A stretch of 64,000 nt of DNA from Eublepharis macularius. Lineage: Eukaryota > Chordata > Lepidosauria > Squamata > Eublepharidae. The notes beneath the pieces were generated by a model. That model had not been told where the DNA came from, searched no databases, and saw only the letters and a list, made by a program, of their open reading frames with translations. Shown one piece after another: positions 23,325 to 34,066 of the stretch. Position numbers and translations under genes: made by a program. Position 1 is the stretch's first letter. Every line of letters begins with the position of its first letter. Location of the stretch: assembly GCF_028583425.1 (NCBI RefSeq), contig NC_072795.1:8641001-8705000 (forward strand), in the 5' to 3' direction.

Positions 23325-25140
23325 CATAGAATCATAGAGTTGGAAGGGGCCATACAGACCATCTAGTCCAACCCCCTGCCCAGTGCAGGATCAGCCTAAA
23401 GCATCTCTGACAAATATTCATCCAGCCTCTTCTTGAAAACTGTCAGTGAAGGGGAGCTCACCACCTCCCTAGGCAGCTGATTCCACTTTTGAACTACTCT
23501 GACCGTGAAAAAGTTTTTCCTAATATCCAGTTTGGTACCTTTGTGCATGTAGTTTTAGCCCATTGCTTTGCGTCCTGCCCTCTGCTGCCAACTGGAACAG
23601 CTCCTTGCCCTCTTCCAAATGACAGCCTTTCAAATATTTAAAGAGAGCAATCATGTCCCCCCTCAACCTCCTCTTCTCCAAACTAAACATTCCCAAGGCC
23701 CTCAGCCTTTCCTCGTAGGGCTCAGTCTCCAGACCCCTGATCATTCTTGTCGCTCTCCTCTGCACCCTCTTGATTTTGTCCACATCCTTTTTGAAGTGAG
23801 GCCTCCAGAACTGCACACAATACTCCAGGTGTGGCCTGACCAAGGCAGTATAGAGGGGGGCTATGACCTCCTGCGATTTCGATGCTATGGCCCCTTTGAT
23901 ACAACCCAGGATTGAATTAGCCTTTTTTGCCACTGCATCACACTGACTGCTCATATTCAGTTTACAGTCCACTCTTACCCCAAGGTCTCTTTCACATATA
24001 CTACTGCCCAGAAGTGTATCCCCCATCTAGTATTTGTGCTTCCCATTTTTGTGGCCCAGATGTAATACTGTGCACTTGTCTTTGTTGAATTGCATCCTAT
24101 TCACAGCTGCCCACTTCTCCAGAGTATTCAGGTCTTGTTGAATTTTAATTCTATCTTCTTGGGTGTTTGCTACTCCTCCCAAATTGGTATCATCAGCAAA
24201 TTTAATGAGCAGCCCTTCCACTCCTTCATCCAGATAATTGATAAAAATATTGAAAAGTACCGGGCCCAAAACTGAGCCCTGCGGCACCCTACTGGACACC
24301 TCCCTCCAATCTGATGAAACGCCTTTGACCACCACTCTTTGGGTGTGGTCCTCAAACTAGTTCCCTATCCACTGAACTGTCCTATAGTCCACTCCACAGT
24401 CTTCCAGTTTGCCCATCAGAATGTCATGGGGGACCTTATCAAAAGCTTTACTGAAATCCAGATAAATCACTTCAACAGAGTTTCCCCGATCCAGTAAGCT
24501 GGTCACTCGATCAAAGAAGGAAACCAGGTTGGTCTGGCAAGATCGGTTAGGGACAAAACCATGCTGACTTCCCCGGATCACTGAGCAGTCCTTCAGATGC
24601 TTACAGATTGATCCCTTTAAAATCTGTTCTAATATCTTCCTAGCAACAGAAGTCAGACTGACCGGCCTGTAGTTTCCCGGGTCGTCCTTCTTCCCTTTCT
24701 TAAAGATTGGGATAACATTCGCTCTTCTCCAATCTTGTGGCACATCCCCAGTCCTCCAAGAGGCCTTGAAGATGATGGACAGTGGTTCTGCAAGTTCTCT
24801 AGAAAGTTCTTTCAGCACTCTTGGGTGCACCCCATCTGGCCCAGGGGATTTGTATTCATCCAGTGCAGCCAGATGCCTCTCCACAACCTCTCTGTCAATG
24901 TCAACTAGCCACTTAGGTGTCCTGTCACATTTTCTATCTCTAGATGTGCCTGAGTTCTTCAGGGAGAAAAAGAGGCAAAAAAGTCATTAAGCCTGTCTGC
25001 TTTTTCTCTGTCCTGCATCAGAGTTTCTCCATCTACTCCCAACAGCAGTCCAATGGCCTCTTTTACCTTGTGTTTGCTTCTCACATATCTGTAGAAGTTT
25101 TTCTTATTGTAGCAAGCCCTCCTGGCCAGACCCAGCTCTT
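23325..25140 (-). mobile_element. CR1 LINE, 5'-truncated, minus strand
   Basis: The ORF2 reverse transcriptase reads down the minus strand from about 24950 to 23520 in one frame with two in-frame stops (24357-24359 and 24027-24029). Motifs: SPGPDGVHPRVLKEL, NYRPVSLTS, DFSKAFDKVPH, PQGSVLGPVLF and the catalytic FADDT box, then the CR1 C-terminal block RPHLEYCVQFW and RRATRMIRGLE. The 3' UTR ends at the typical 'agaatcatagagttggaagg' (about 23325-23345). The good preservation suggests a fairly young copy, but it cannot move: the stops and the missing 5' part disable it. Confidence 0.92.
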
Positions 25141-26109
25141 ACTGAGCTTTGGCATCAATCAAAGAAAAGCAGGGCGGCTACCTGTCCACCACTCCTTCCC
25201 CCTTCAAGGAATCACTGCCACAGATGAGACTGTTTCCAGGACTGTACCATGGATAATGGTACACCTTATGTTTATGTACATTCACTATGGTTCCGTCTCG
25301 ACCCAGAGCCTCTCATCCCCAATTCCTGCCAGTTCACTGACTGCAACAGGACTCCTAGTAGCCTCTAAGAGTTCTGGTCATTAGTTTGAAGCACCCTTGT
25401 TTCTGGGTTCTTTCATGAGTGTGTGTACCTCCATAGCAAGCAATACTGGACACAGACTGGTAAAATATAAAGAGATTTATTATAGAAAAAACACAGGAGT
25501 ATATGCTAGGCAGAAACCGCTCATAAAGACTTTTAGGCAAGGCAAAAACAAATAACAGCTTGCTCATTCTATCTATGTTCTATCCGGCTAAAATACTACT
25601 TTGCTGACTGTTCTCTGAGTTGGTTCCAAGGCAGGTTGTTCTTACCAAGTCCACCTATGCCAGCTCACTCTAGGCATCCTGGAGTTGGCATGGAGCTAGA
25701 AGATCTCATCTTCCATAGCTAGTAACTGGCAGTGGTTGCAAGGCAGCATAGCTGGTCAGAAGAACTGGACTGAATGGTGTCCAGCTAGAAAGTGGTAGAA
25801 TGGGGTAAAATGGTAAGCTGCTTGGTAACAGAGAGGCTTCTTCCCAGTGATGGGGGCCATCCGCCCACTCCAAGAACCAATCAGGGCTCATTACTTAATT
25901 AGCCATTACTTAAGTGTGAAAGTTTAGGGAATATGGCTAGAGACGAGATCAACGCTAGCCACTGGGCTTCTCAAGGCCACTTTCTCAGGAAAGATAGGAA
26001 TGCAGGGCAATTAATTATCAGTGGCTGTGCCTCTCTCAACAAACAGGCCTAGGAAGATCTCTTGCAGGCATGAAGGCTGAACCAAAGTTTTACTCTGAGC
26101 ATGATGAAA
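25141..26109. other. Possible LTR-type sequence, no firm call
   Basis: Non-coding. It lies directly beside the Ty3/gypsy pol remnant and may contain a decayed LTR around 25380-25900, but no clear ends were found. Confidence 0.3.
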
Positions 26110-27125
26110 CAGGGCTTGCTCCTTACAGGTTTAGAGAACAAATATTTACATTGGCAATCCCTATGGACCTCAGATTACCATTTTGCAACACAATAAACCA
26201 TTCCTGAAAGAAAAAACATGGTTAACAGGAAAACAAACTATTATAGATGTACAAGGGTTTGCCCGATTTGTAGTACAGAATGCAATAACCTGGGAATTGC
26301 TTTTCATGCATCTAGGCAATGCATCAGCCACTACATGTTCATGTCCTGGGGCATTCACAATGTCAGAATGAAAATCCTGGAGCAGTAACCTCTACCTTAG
26401 TGGCTTCCCATTATTATTTGGAGTGTTATTATTATTTTTATTACTATTACTATTTATTATATTTATATCCCACCTTCCCCGCAAGCGGGCTCAGGGTGGT
26501 TTACAACAGAAGATAAAATATACAAGATAAAATCACAATAAATTAATAAACTAATAAAACACCTGCTCACCATATAACATCTGACGGAGGTGGAGATGCG
26601 GCTTAACCATGCGTGGCTGCTCATATATGGGGGGTAGATGGTCAATACCATCTACCAGTAGCCAGCAGAGTGTGGCCTGGCCAATACATGGTGTGAACTT
26701 TCTGTCTCATAGGCATAGTTTGAGTTTTTCCAAAGCCCGTACAATGGCTACACTCTTGCTGTACTGTGGCCAGATGTTGTTCTCCACTCCCTGGTCAGGA
26801 ACAGGACAGGATAAAATTTCTCCTCCTGATCAGCTTGGCTATTCACAGCTCCCAAACCTAACATTTTTTACAAATTCACTCTGTACACAGTGCTTGCTCC
26901 CTGATTACCTTATAAGGTGTAGATGCCATAGGAGACGCTTTGCCAGTTTCTATTACATGATAGGCAGATAGAGTTTTCCTGGTATATGGGAGAACACATC
27001 TTCGAATTCTAACACTGCTTTCACCTGGGCAATCTTTTCTGCAGATATGGATTTCATCCTTATAAAATCCTCCCAATACAGCCAGTAACACGTTCTTCTC
27101 TTTTTCTTCATTCATAAATAATTTT
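26110..27125 (-). mobile_element. Ty3/gypsy-like pol remnant
   Basis: Minus-strand translation of 26876-27115 gives VIETGKASPMASTPYKV, the conserved start of the Ty3/gypsy reverse transcriptase. 26170-26358 gives GHEHVVADALPRC, the RNase H 'VADALSR' motif. The domains are frame-broken and closer together than in an intact pol, and the copy is interrupted by the repeat at 26440-26700. Dead copy. Confidence 0.65.
26440..26700 (-). repeat. Short copy of the 'gcaagcgggctcaggg' repeat
   Basis: 'ttatatcccaccttccccgc' followed by 'aagcgggctcagggtggttt' matches 21165-21215. Inserted in the gypsy remnant. Confidence 0.6.
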
Positions 27126-28110
27126 AGGTTGCTGCAACTGAAAAACTGGATTTTTCGACCAGGCTATTTGTTTCTGGATGGTACGCTGTTGCTGGGAGGT
27201 ACTTCCCTCTATATATTTCCCATTATTAGGGAAGACATGGACCAAGTCCCTAAATCAGTAATTATTTCATAGGTTAAACTTAATCTACAGAAAATAGCCA
27301 GTAGTGTTGGCCAAGGGAACTGCTTCTGGAAATCTAGTTGCAAATCCTCCAAGGTTAACGTGTTCTTGTTTCTCCTTCTGGAGGATTTCAACAATATAAG
27401 ATGTTAATTTTGCCATTATCGCATATTCATATAATTTATTCTTCCACTCCTTCAGATCTGAACATCTTTCTGCCTTCCATCTTTCTGCAAATACTACGCT
27501 TGCTGCTGTCACCATGTACTTAAAAACTTCACTATGTGTCTTTGTAATAGTACTTGGTCAAATATTTAATAACATATTTTTGGGATTTATCACAAACTGA
27601 AATTTTTATGTCTATTATATTGCTTCATGTACTTCTATCCAATATTTCCTTGCTTTCTTGCATGTCCACCACATATGATAAACTGTTGCATCCATATTCT
27701 GACATTTCCAGCACTTTCCCTTATACTATTTATTAGTTTTTACAATGTCCTTGGGAGTAATATACCATCTGAAGAACATTTTATATACATTCTCTCTTAA
27801 TATTTGACATTCTGTAAATTTAATTTCTTTAGTCCATAGGTTTTCCCACTGGCTTGTGCATATATTTTCTCCAAAGCTTTGCTTCCATTTTATTATGTAG
27901 CTTTTTACTTGCTGTGTTTTTAAATCATATTGGGATCACATTTTATATATTTTTCCTAATAGGTGATTTGTATCTCCAGTGATTAATTGTTCAAAAGCCA
28001 TTTTCTCTCTTAACCGGCTTCCTTCTTTGGCTACTGTTGGGATTCTTCACCCAGTTCCTGCAGTTCAGCTAACATTCAGGCTTCTTTAAAGGAACTATTT
28101 GGAATAATTT
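27126..28110 (-). mobile_element. L1 LINE ORF2 C-terminal remnant
   Basis: Minus-strand frames contain a [24 protein letters not shown] stretch (about 27650-27720) and, further on (27285-27515), KLYEYAIMAKLTSYI, both typical of the L1 ORF2 C-terminus. Frame-broken. It ends just before exon 7. Confidence 0.7.
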
Positions 28111-28184
28111 CATTTGCAATCTATATTTTTCAATGTTTGCCCCATGCAATGTCCAAAGTAAAGCTTTGATTTCATTTCCATTAG

Positions 28185-28372
28185 AAAAAGTCCAAAAGGA
28201 GATAGATGAAGTTTTGGGTTCCTCTCAGTCATTCTCCTATGAAGACTGGAAGAAGCTGCCCTATACCAGTGCTGTGATTCATGAGATCCAGCGTTTCAAA
28301 TATATCTTATTGTTTGGGATCCCCCGCCAATGTGCAAAGGATGTGAACATTATGGGGTTTCTCATCCCTAAG
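28185..28372 (+). CDS. CYP2J-like gene A, exon 7 (K helix)
   Basis: 188 nt, acceptor 'tttccattag' and donor 'gtaagg', phase 1 to 0. Encodes residues 321-383, starting EKVQKEIDEVLG and ending MGFLIPK. The invariant ExxR of the K helix is E354/R357 in HEIQRF. The upstream reading frame from 28133 is intronic; the true exon start is fixed by phase and family length. Confidence 0.95.
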
Positions 28373-28904
28373 GTAAGGGAAGACTGCTCTCCTGTATCGA
28401 ATGTAACTTGAGCACCGTTCAACAGCACTTCAACTGATAAAACTGCTAAAATTGTAGTTGACCTTCAGACCCCCTTTGTTTGTAGTGCACAGTTTTTGTC
28501 AAACTGAGCCTCTCTTTTATTCACCTGGAAGATTTCCATGCATAGGTACAAAAGAGGTTTTCAGTAGTGCAGTGCAAGCATTATCCAGGTGGTTGGGGAA
28601 CTCAGCACACTTGATTCCTGGGCTCTGGGTTCCTTGAGGACTCTCTCTTTGACAGCCTTACAGTACATGTCCTCCCGAAGTCCACTGTAGGTCCTGATAG
28701 TCAACGTGTATTCTGGTTGAGTACAATGAACAGCACAACATATAGGGAGAGGGAGGTGGAGCATAGATAGCATTCCTCCCTCTGCTTTTCTTCCCTTAAT
28801 ATTCACAACCCTTTCCTTCACTCCCATTCCCACCACATAGCCTGAAAATGTTGACCTCCATTCAGTAACCCAAGTCAATTTCATTTTACATACTGAGGCT
28901 CTGA

Positions 28905-29130
28905 ACTGGTGGTCAGTGCCCTCAAGTCATAGCTGACTTATGGCGACACTTAGTGGAGTTTTCATGGCCAGAGACTGAGAGGGGTGGTTTGCCATTGCCT
29001 GCCGCTGCAACCCTGGTCTGCGTTGAAGGTCTCCCATCCAAATCCTAACCAAGGCTGACCCTGCTTAGCTTCTGAGATCTGATGAGAAGAGGCTCACCTG
29101 GGCCATTCAGGTCAGGGCAGGCTGTGAACT
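28905..29130 (-). mobile_element. 5S rRNA-derived SINE (minus strand)
   Basis: 'ccctgcttagcttctgagat' and 'ggtctcccatccaaatccta' match the reverse of 5S rRNA. The body 'ggtggtttgccattgcctgc' is shared with 13570-13790. Confidence 0.75.
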
Positions 29131-29213
29131 GCACTCCTCCAAATTCACCCTGTTCATGGAAATGAATTTAACTCAGCCTTTTAGAGGTTAAGAAAGCTTT
29201 GGCCAATTCAGTT

Positions 29214-29395
29214 CAGTGCAATCCTAAACATGTTTACTTAGAAAGAAGTCCAATCAAATTGAATGGGTTTTACTCACAAGGAAGCAGGCTAAGGATTGCA
29301 GCCTAAGGAAGCAATCCTAAGTAGGTGTACTGAGAAGCAAGTCCCATTACATTTACTGAAAAACGTTCTTAGGATTGCAGCCTCCCATTTTGCAG
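29214..29395. repeat. Tandem AATCCTAA repeat fragments
   Basis: Two neighbouring copies of a 'gcaatcctaa...gtccaat/gtcccat...aggattgcag' unit, related to the hairpins at 4471 and 56408. Confidence 0.55.
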
Positions 29396-29679
29396 GAGCA
29401 CAGGTATGAATCTCCAAACTTAAGAACTTGAAATGAAAATGCTTCAAAAGGAAAGATATAAGATATATCTATATGGATATGTTTGTAGTTTATCAAGGCA
29501 GAGAAAAATTAACTCTTCTACAATTTCATAGGAGTTTAACTTTTTCATGACCCCACTATAAACAGTCTTTAGCAAGATTAGTAAGTGGGTTTATGGGTAC
29601 AAGTGTGCAGCTTCTGCTTTTATGAAGTAAAAAGAGTGTCCTGAATTAATGATGTTGATAAATATAAAGAAAGACCTTC

Positions 29680-29880
29680 CTTTCCCCAGGCTTTTCTCCT
29701 CTACCCGTTTTTCTCTTCCCAGGCTTTTCTTCCTTTTTTCTTCACAGACTTCCCATCCCCATTCCCTCCACTCTTTCCAACTCTTTCTCCCCCTATTTCC
29801 CTCACATTCTGTCCTCTCAGTCTTTTCTCCACTCCCCCTGCACTCATTCACCACTTTGTCTGCTTTCACTCAGCCTTTGT
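29680..29880. repeat. Pyrimidine-rich tract
   Basis: 200 bp of C/T-rich sequence (purine-rich on the minus strand). The frames on both strands are low complexity. Confidence 0.6.
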
Positions 29881-29888
29881 TCTGTAGG

Positions 29889-30378
29889 TAGGGTTGCCAG
29901 TTGTCTGGTTATCACACAGACAGTCTGGTGTTTTGTTGGACTGTCTAGGGGAAATGGACTCAAAATACCAGCTACCTAGAGGGGAGGGAGGAGAAGAGGA
30001 GGAAAGGAAAGTTGAGGAAGGGGAGGGAACAGCACAGCAAGCAAGAAGCTGGCCCACTCGCTGCTGTGGAACAGAAGGTATTTGGCTGGGGGGTCAGCAT
30101 GACTTGCACTCCAGACCAATGGTGTCCTTTCCTCTCTACTCCCCATTGAGGGGCACACCTCCAGAAGAGCTAGTCTGCTCACCATTGGCCCCAGCTATGC
30201 AGCGCAGCCACTGAGAAACTCACAGTCTGTGGCCTGCGTGGCCTGGTGTGATGACATCACATCTGAAAGTGATGCCAGTGCACCAGGCTGAGAAGATCTT
30301 ACCTAAAGTGCGTACTGGTGGCCTCTCTCCTTCAGGATCTGGATTTGGGAGGGGGGAGTAAACCACTTGGCAGCCCTA
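29889..30378. mobile_element. hAT-type MITE (TAGGG family), 490 bp
   Basis: Ends TAGGGTTGCCAGTTGTC and CACTTGGCAGCCCTA. A perfect 8-bp duplication TCTGTAGG lies at 29881-29888 and 30379-30386. Confidence 0.88.
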
Positions 30379-30479
30379 TCTGTAGGGCTTGTCTAGGCCC
30401 AGGCTCCAGTGCCTTGGTCTCTAGGCAACCTCACAATACTGACAGTGTGATCGCATGAGACTTTGTGAGATGTCAATTT

Positions 30480-31200
30480 GGCATTGCCACCCTAGTCGGA
30501 ATAATGAGACAGACACAAGGCTTGGAACTAAAGGGCCACTTTATTAAATATAACATCAACCATTAATTCGGCAAGAGCCACCTAGCGGTACAGGTCAAGC
30601 CACGGGGTCACCCCTGGACCTCCACCTTGACCTGTCTGGGCAAGCCCCACAGACCCAAGTGTGATCCATCCTATGGATGACCAAGACACGGCTGGCCAGC
30701 AAAATGGATCCCCCCAGCTCAAGCTCCTAAGCCTCAGCCATACAGCAGTGAGGGAAGGACTTGCACATGGGGTTCCCCAAGGCAGTCTGCCCACGCAGCG
30801 TGGCGGCCGTCACAAGCAGTACCATCCGCTCCTGGCAGACCCCTCTTCCCCATCAGTGGAGAAGCGCCTAGGGTACTCACTGGCCAGCTCCCTATTCCCA
30901 AACTGTATCCTGCCAGTGACCGTCCTAAGGTGGCTCCACCTTGCCAATTACCTCAAACCTCCACAAGTAGTACAAGGTAGGCAAAAAACCACCTCCTCCC
31001 CATGCCAATTAGGGGAAAGGGGGAAAAATTCCTACCTGGCTCTGTCAACAGCAGCTGGCTAGTCCTGCACTACTACAGGGTGAGGTGGGTGGGCCGAGCA
31101 TGCAGAGCCACTGCCAGCCGGCTGGGAAGAGTTGCCTCATAAGGCTCCTTTCTCCGCTCCCCCAGCCTGAGACCCAGAAGTGCTCTGTCTCCTTCTTCTT
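30480..31200 (-). mobile_element. Possible LTR/retroelement fragment
   Basis: On the minus strand an ATTTAATAAAGTGGCCC signal (30540) is followed by a short U5-like stretch. The rest is GC-rich non-coding. Boundaries and class are not determined. Confidence 0.3.
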
Positions 31201-31367
31201 TCAAGGAGGCAAAGAGCAGCCCCTCTGGCTGGGAGGGCTGTATTCTCTGTTTTGGACAAATTTTAGGCCACTATTTATTTTTTATGTTTTAGATTTTTGT
31301 TCAAGAGGAACAAAAATGAAATGTGATGTTCTGAATACATCCTAATCCATTCATTTCTTCTTTACAG

Positions 31368-31509
31368 GGGACAATAGTTATTCCAGATTTCCGCTCTGTT
31401 CTTTTTGAATCAAAGCACTGGGCGACCCCTTGGGAGTTCAATCCAAATAATTTTTTGGACAAGGAAGGCAAGTTTGTGGAAAAAGAAGAATTCCTTCCAT
31501 TTGGAGCAG
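31368..31509 (+). CDS. CYP2J-like gene A, exon 8 (meander)
   Basis: 142 nt, acceptor 'ctttacag' and donor 'gtaaat', phase 0 to 1. Encodes residues 384-430, starting GTIVIPDFRSVLFESKHW. The FNPNNFLD meander motif and FLPFGAG at the start of the heme loop are present. Intron 8 is 1.3 kb. Confidence 0.95.
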
Positions 31510-31539
31510 GTAAATGCAGAAGTTCTACCTCCCTCCCTC

Positions 31540-31760
31540 CCCCACTCTCTCTCTCTCATTATATAGTTAAAGTGGCAGAGATTTGAAAGAAAGCAGAAAT
31601 CCAGTATAGAGCTGAAATAATGCTGAAAGAAAGCATAATGAATTAAACACAATATATTAAACAGTGCAGAAACCATCCAGCAGGAACATTCAAACAACAA
31701 CCAACAGTATAGACTAATATAATCTATAGTCCCTATCTGTTACCAATGCATCTCTGATCC
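31540..31760. repeat. Dispersed repeat body
   Basis: Contains 'aacagtatagactaatataa' and 'tctatagtccc', resembling 61340-61410. It belongs to the CTCACTGAG repeat family. Confidence 0.4.
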
Positions 31761-31962
31761 GTTTTCTTACAGTATTGGCCTCCTACCTGAATAATTCATT
31801 TTTGCCCTCCTGAATAATTCACTTTTGCAATGTTTGTGGAAGGCCAGGAATGCAGAAGTCCTCTAACCTGTTCAAAGCATGTCATTCCATAAAAAGAGAG
31901 GCATAACAACAACAATAACATTTGATTTATGTACTGCCCTTCAGGATAACTTAAGGGCCACT

Positions 31963-32455
31963 CAGAGCCAAGCTACAAGTGACATTTTTCACGTGAAGGA
32001 CACCTGATAGTTTTCACAAGTTTTTCTGGAAACTGAAGTCCCTCTCCCCTGCCCCTTTTCCTTCTGTTCCTTCCCCTCTCTGTTAGAATCGCTGTCTGAA
32101 GAGCCAGAGAAAGCCTGTGGCAGCAGCAGCTTTTGCAAATCATCTTGCTCCCAGGGAGCTGCTCTGGAGAAAGCTGACATGTCGGTGAAGCTGAGCAGGA
32201 TGCCCAGGGAAGGGAGAATGTTGCAGCTGCCTGCCCCCAAAGATCATTGAGAACAGGCTTGTGACTGGAGGAATGATTTGCAAAAGCTGCTGTTGCCGCA
32301 GGCTTTCTCCGGCTCTTCAGGCAGCAATTCTAACAGACAGGGGAAGGAACAGAAGGAAAAGGGGCGGGGAAGAGGGACTTCAGTTCCCAGAAAAACTTGC
32401 GAAAACGATCAAGTGTCTTTCACGTGAAAAATGTCACTTGTAGCTTGGCTTTCAG
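31963..32455. mobile_element. Foldback element with long inverted repeats
   Basis: The left arm 'gccaagctacaagtgacatt' with 'tttcacgtgaa' pairs with the right arm 'ttcacgtgaaaaatgtcact' with 'tgtagcttggc'. Pairing continues inward through the 'aactgaagtccctctcccc' and 'gggaagagggacttcagtt' segments for roughly 170 bp per arm. No ORF. A small relative is at 5113. A TCAGAG flank is present on both sides but is not proven to be a target duplication. Confidence 0.75.
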
Positions 32456-32799
32456 AGTGGTTTACAAAGTATGTTATGCACATGTATGGTCTGTTATTCA
32501 TTTTGCCCATTTGCAGGGTGGTACTAGCAGAGGGCCCTGTTCAGATGAGCAACACTGCCCTGGTGGAGCATAGGGAGAGACCTCTCAGATATGAGGGACC
32601 AAGGCCATGAAGGGATTTGTATATGATAATAAATGCCTAGAACTGAGCCTGGTAAATGCTGGGAAGCCAACAGAGTGACTACTAAAATAAATGGAACATT
32701 CCCTTAAGTCTGTATTAGTTGTTAGTCAGGGAAATATACAATGGAGAGTACGTAGAGTACATTATAACTCCCTTGCTGATTTCCATATTTTTTCTTCAG

Positions 32800-32990
32800 G
32801 GGCACGTGAATGTCTTGGGGAGCAGCTGGCAAAGATCGAGGTCTTCATCTTCTTCATCAGCCTGCTGAGGTCATTCACGTTTAAGCCACCAGAAGGAGTG
32901 AAAAAAATCAGTGAAGACCCTGTAGTACGAATCGTCACCCCTCCCCATCATTATAAGGTCTGCGCTATTCCCCGCAGCAGCGGATCATAA
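32800..32990 (+). CDS. CYP2J-like gene A, exon 9 (heme loop, stop)
   Basis: 191 nt including the TAA stop at 32988-32990; acceptor 'tttcttcag', phase 1. It completes the heme-binding signature FGAGARECLG, with axial ligand Cys435, then EQLAKIEVFIFF (L helix), and ends CAIPRSSGS. This C-terminus resembles CYP2J proteins (VCAIPR). Confidence 0.95.
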
Positions 32991-33064
32991 GCCACAAAAT
33001 ATTAGCTTTTTTGTTACTATCCATTTCATCCTATTTCATTGAAAGATCATCTAACATTCTGCTT

Positions 33065-33185
33065 TCGGTAGGTAGCCATGTTTGTCTGCAGTAGAACAGC
33101 CAGATTTTGGTCCAGTGATATTTTAGAGATAACACATTTTTCAGGGTAGAAGCTTTCGAGAGTCAGAGCTCCCTTTTTCAGATAC
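33065..33185. mobile_element. Palindromic-repeat family fragment
   Basis: 'tagccatgtttgtctgcagtagaacag' and 'gtagaagctttcgagagtca' match the family at 1300 and 35660. Confidence 0.6.
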
Positions 33186-33329
33186 CTGGGACCCAAGCAT
33201 TCTGCTGATCCTTGGTGAAGTTCATTCATGCTGTCCTTTAGTTTCTTCTTTTGATGAGAGCTGTTCAGAGAAGAAATTTGGACAGATCTATGCTGTTGTT
33301 CATTGTTTGCTTATCATTACCTAATATAT

Positions 33330-33817
33330 TGTAAGAGCCGTGGCCCCTGCCATACTCTGGGGATTGGGGGTTCACTGTCAGGCTGTAGATCTCTGGACCT
33401 GATCTTTCATGACATGCTTTGAGAGTGCTATTAGACCTGTGTATTAAACCTGTGTGAGAAATGACTAAGTGAGAACTGCGTGCTGTGGGAAGGTATGAAG
33501 GAATGTGGTTATCAGAGTTGCCAGGGAGACGCAGCCAGTTGGCTTGAGAAGGATGGGATTCTAGTCAAACCAAATCTACTTTTTCTATTTTACTTTCTGT
33601 TTGTGCATTGATGGGAACCTAGCTAAGGGGAGGAGGTTAGCGTAGAGTGGGTTGTGCTTGAAGGGTTTAATATGCTTAGTAGGGGGGAGGGAAGAGTTAT
33701 TCCTGACAAGAAATGTCTGCAGTGCTGGACTATTAGAGTCTCAATAAGGCTTTAACTCATGTATCCATGGACTCATGCAGTAAAGTTACCGATGATCTAA
33801 GTTGTCAGTTTCTGACA
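33330..33817 (+). mobile_element. Solo LTR, 488 bp, in the gene A 3' region
   Basis: Starts TGTAAGAGCC and ends TTTCTGACA (TG...CA), flanked by a perfect 5-bp duplication TATAT (33325-33329, 33818-33822). An AATAA-like signal (33742) sits near its 3' end. It lies 340 bp past the gene A stop codon, so it may be transcribed in the 3' UTR. Confidence 0.75.
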
Positions 33818-33919
33818 TATATGCAATATAGTTTGCTGATTCTGCCAAAGAACTCCATACAGAATGCTTGCCATGTACAAAACTAAAAGTTGCTTATTGT
33901 ATCTATGCACCTTTCACTG

Positions 33920-33925
33920 AATAAA
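33920..33925 (+). promoter_or_regulatory. Candidate polyadenylation signal of gene A
   Basis: AATAAA in 'cactgaataaagtctttg', 930 bp after the stop codon. It is the first canonical signal noticed downstream; the real 3' end could lie earlier (for example inside the solo LTR). Confidence 0.35.
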
Positions 33926-34066
33926 GTCTTTGATTACCTTCATCAGCTCTTTCTGCATTCTGTATTCCTTTAGAAGTGCCAAATCTGATTTTGCAAATGA
34001 TTGTGCTAAAGAGGCAAATGTACACATGGAGAAGGAATTTCATGACAATGAGTCTATGATTATGAT

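Larger units (their letters stand above)
1..33925 (+). other. Gene A: cytochrome P450 2J-like gene, exons 2-9 (5' end outside window)
   Basis: Eight exons (10280-10442, 11430-11579, 17615-17775, 18863-19039, 22708-22849, 28185-28372, 31368-31509, 32800-32990) join in one open frame with GT-AG borders. Their sizes match the conserved nine-exon CYP2 structure. With a 56-codon exon 1 like that of gene B, the protein would be 493 residues, normal for a microsomal P450. All key motifs are present: C-helix W120/R124, AGTETT at 297-302, E354xxR357, and heme Cys435. No frameshift or stop is seen, so the gene looks functional. Expected role: NADPH-P450-reductase-dependent monooxygenation of fatty acids or xenobiotics at the ER membrane. 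Subfamily 2J is inferred from the heme-region and exon 8-9 wording and could be a neighbouring CYP2 subfamily. Exon 1 is expected roughly 0.6 kb left of base 1, by analogy with gene B. Confidence 0.9.

Noticed and set aside
28133-28184. Exon 7 starting at the ATG at 28133
   Set aside because: That part of the open frame is intronic; the acceptor at 28183-28184 gives the family-standard 188-nt exon and correct phase.
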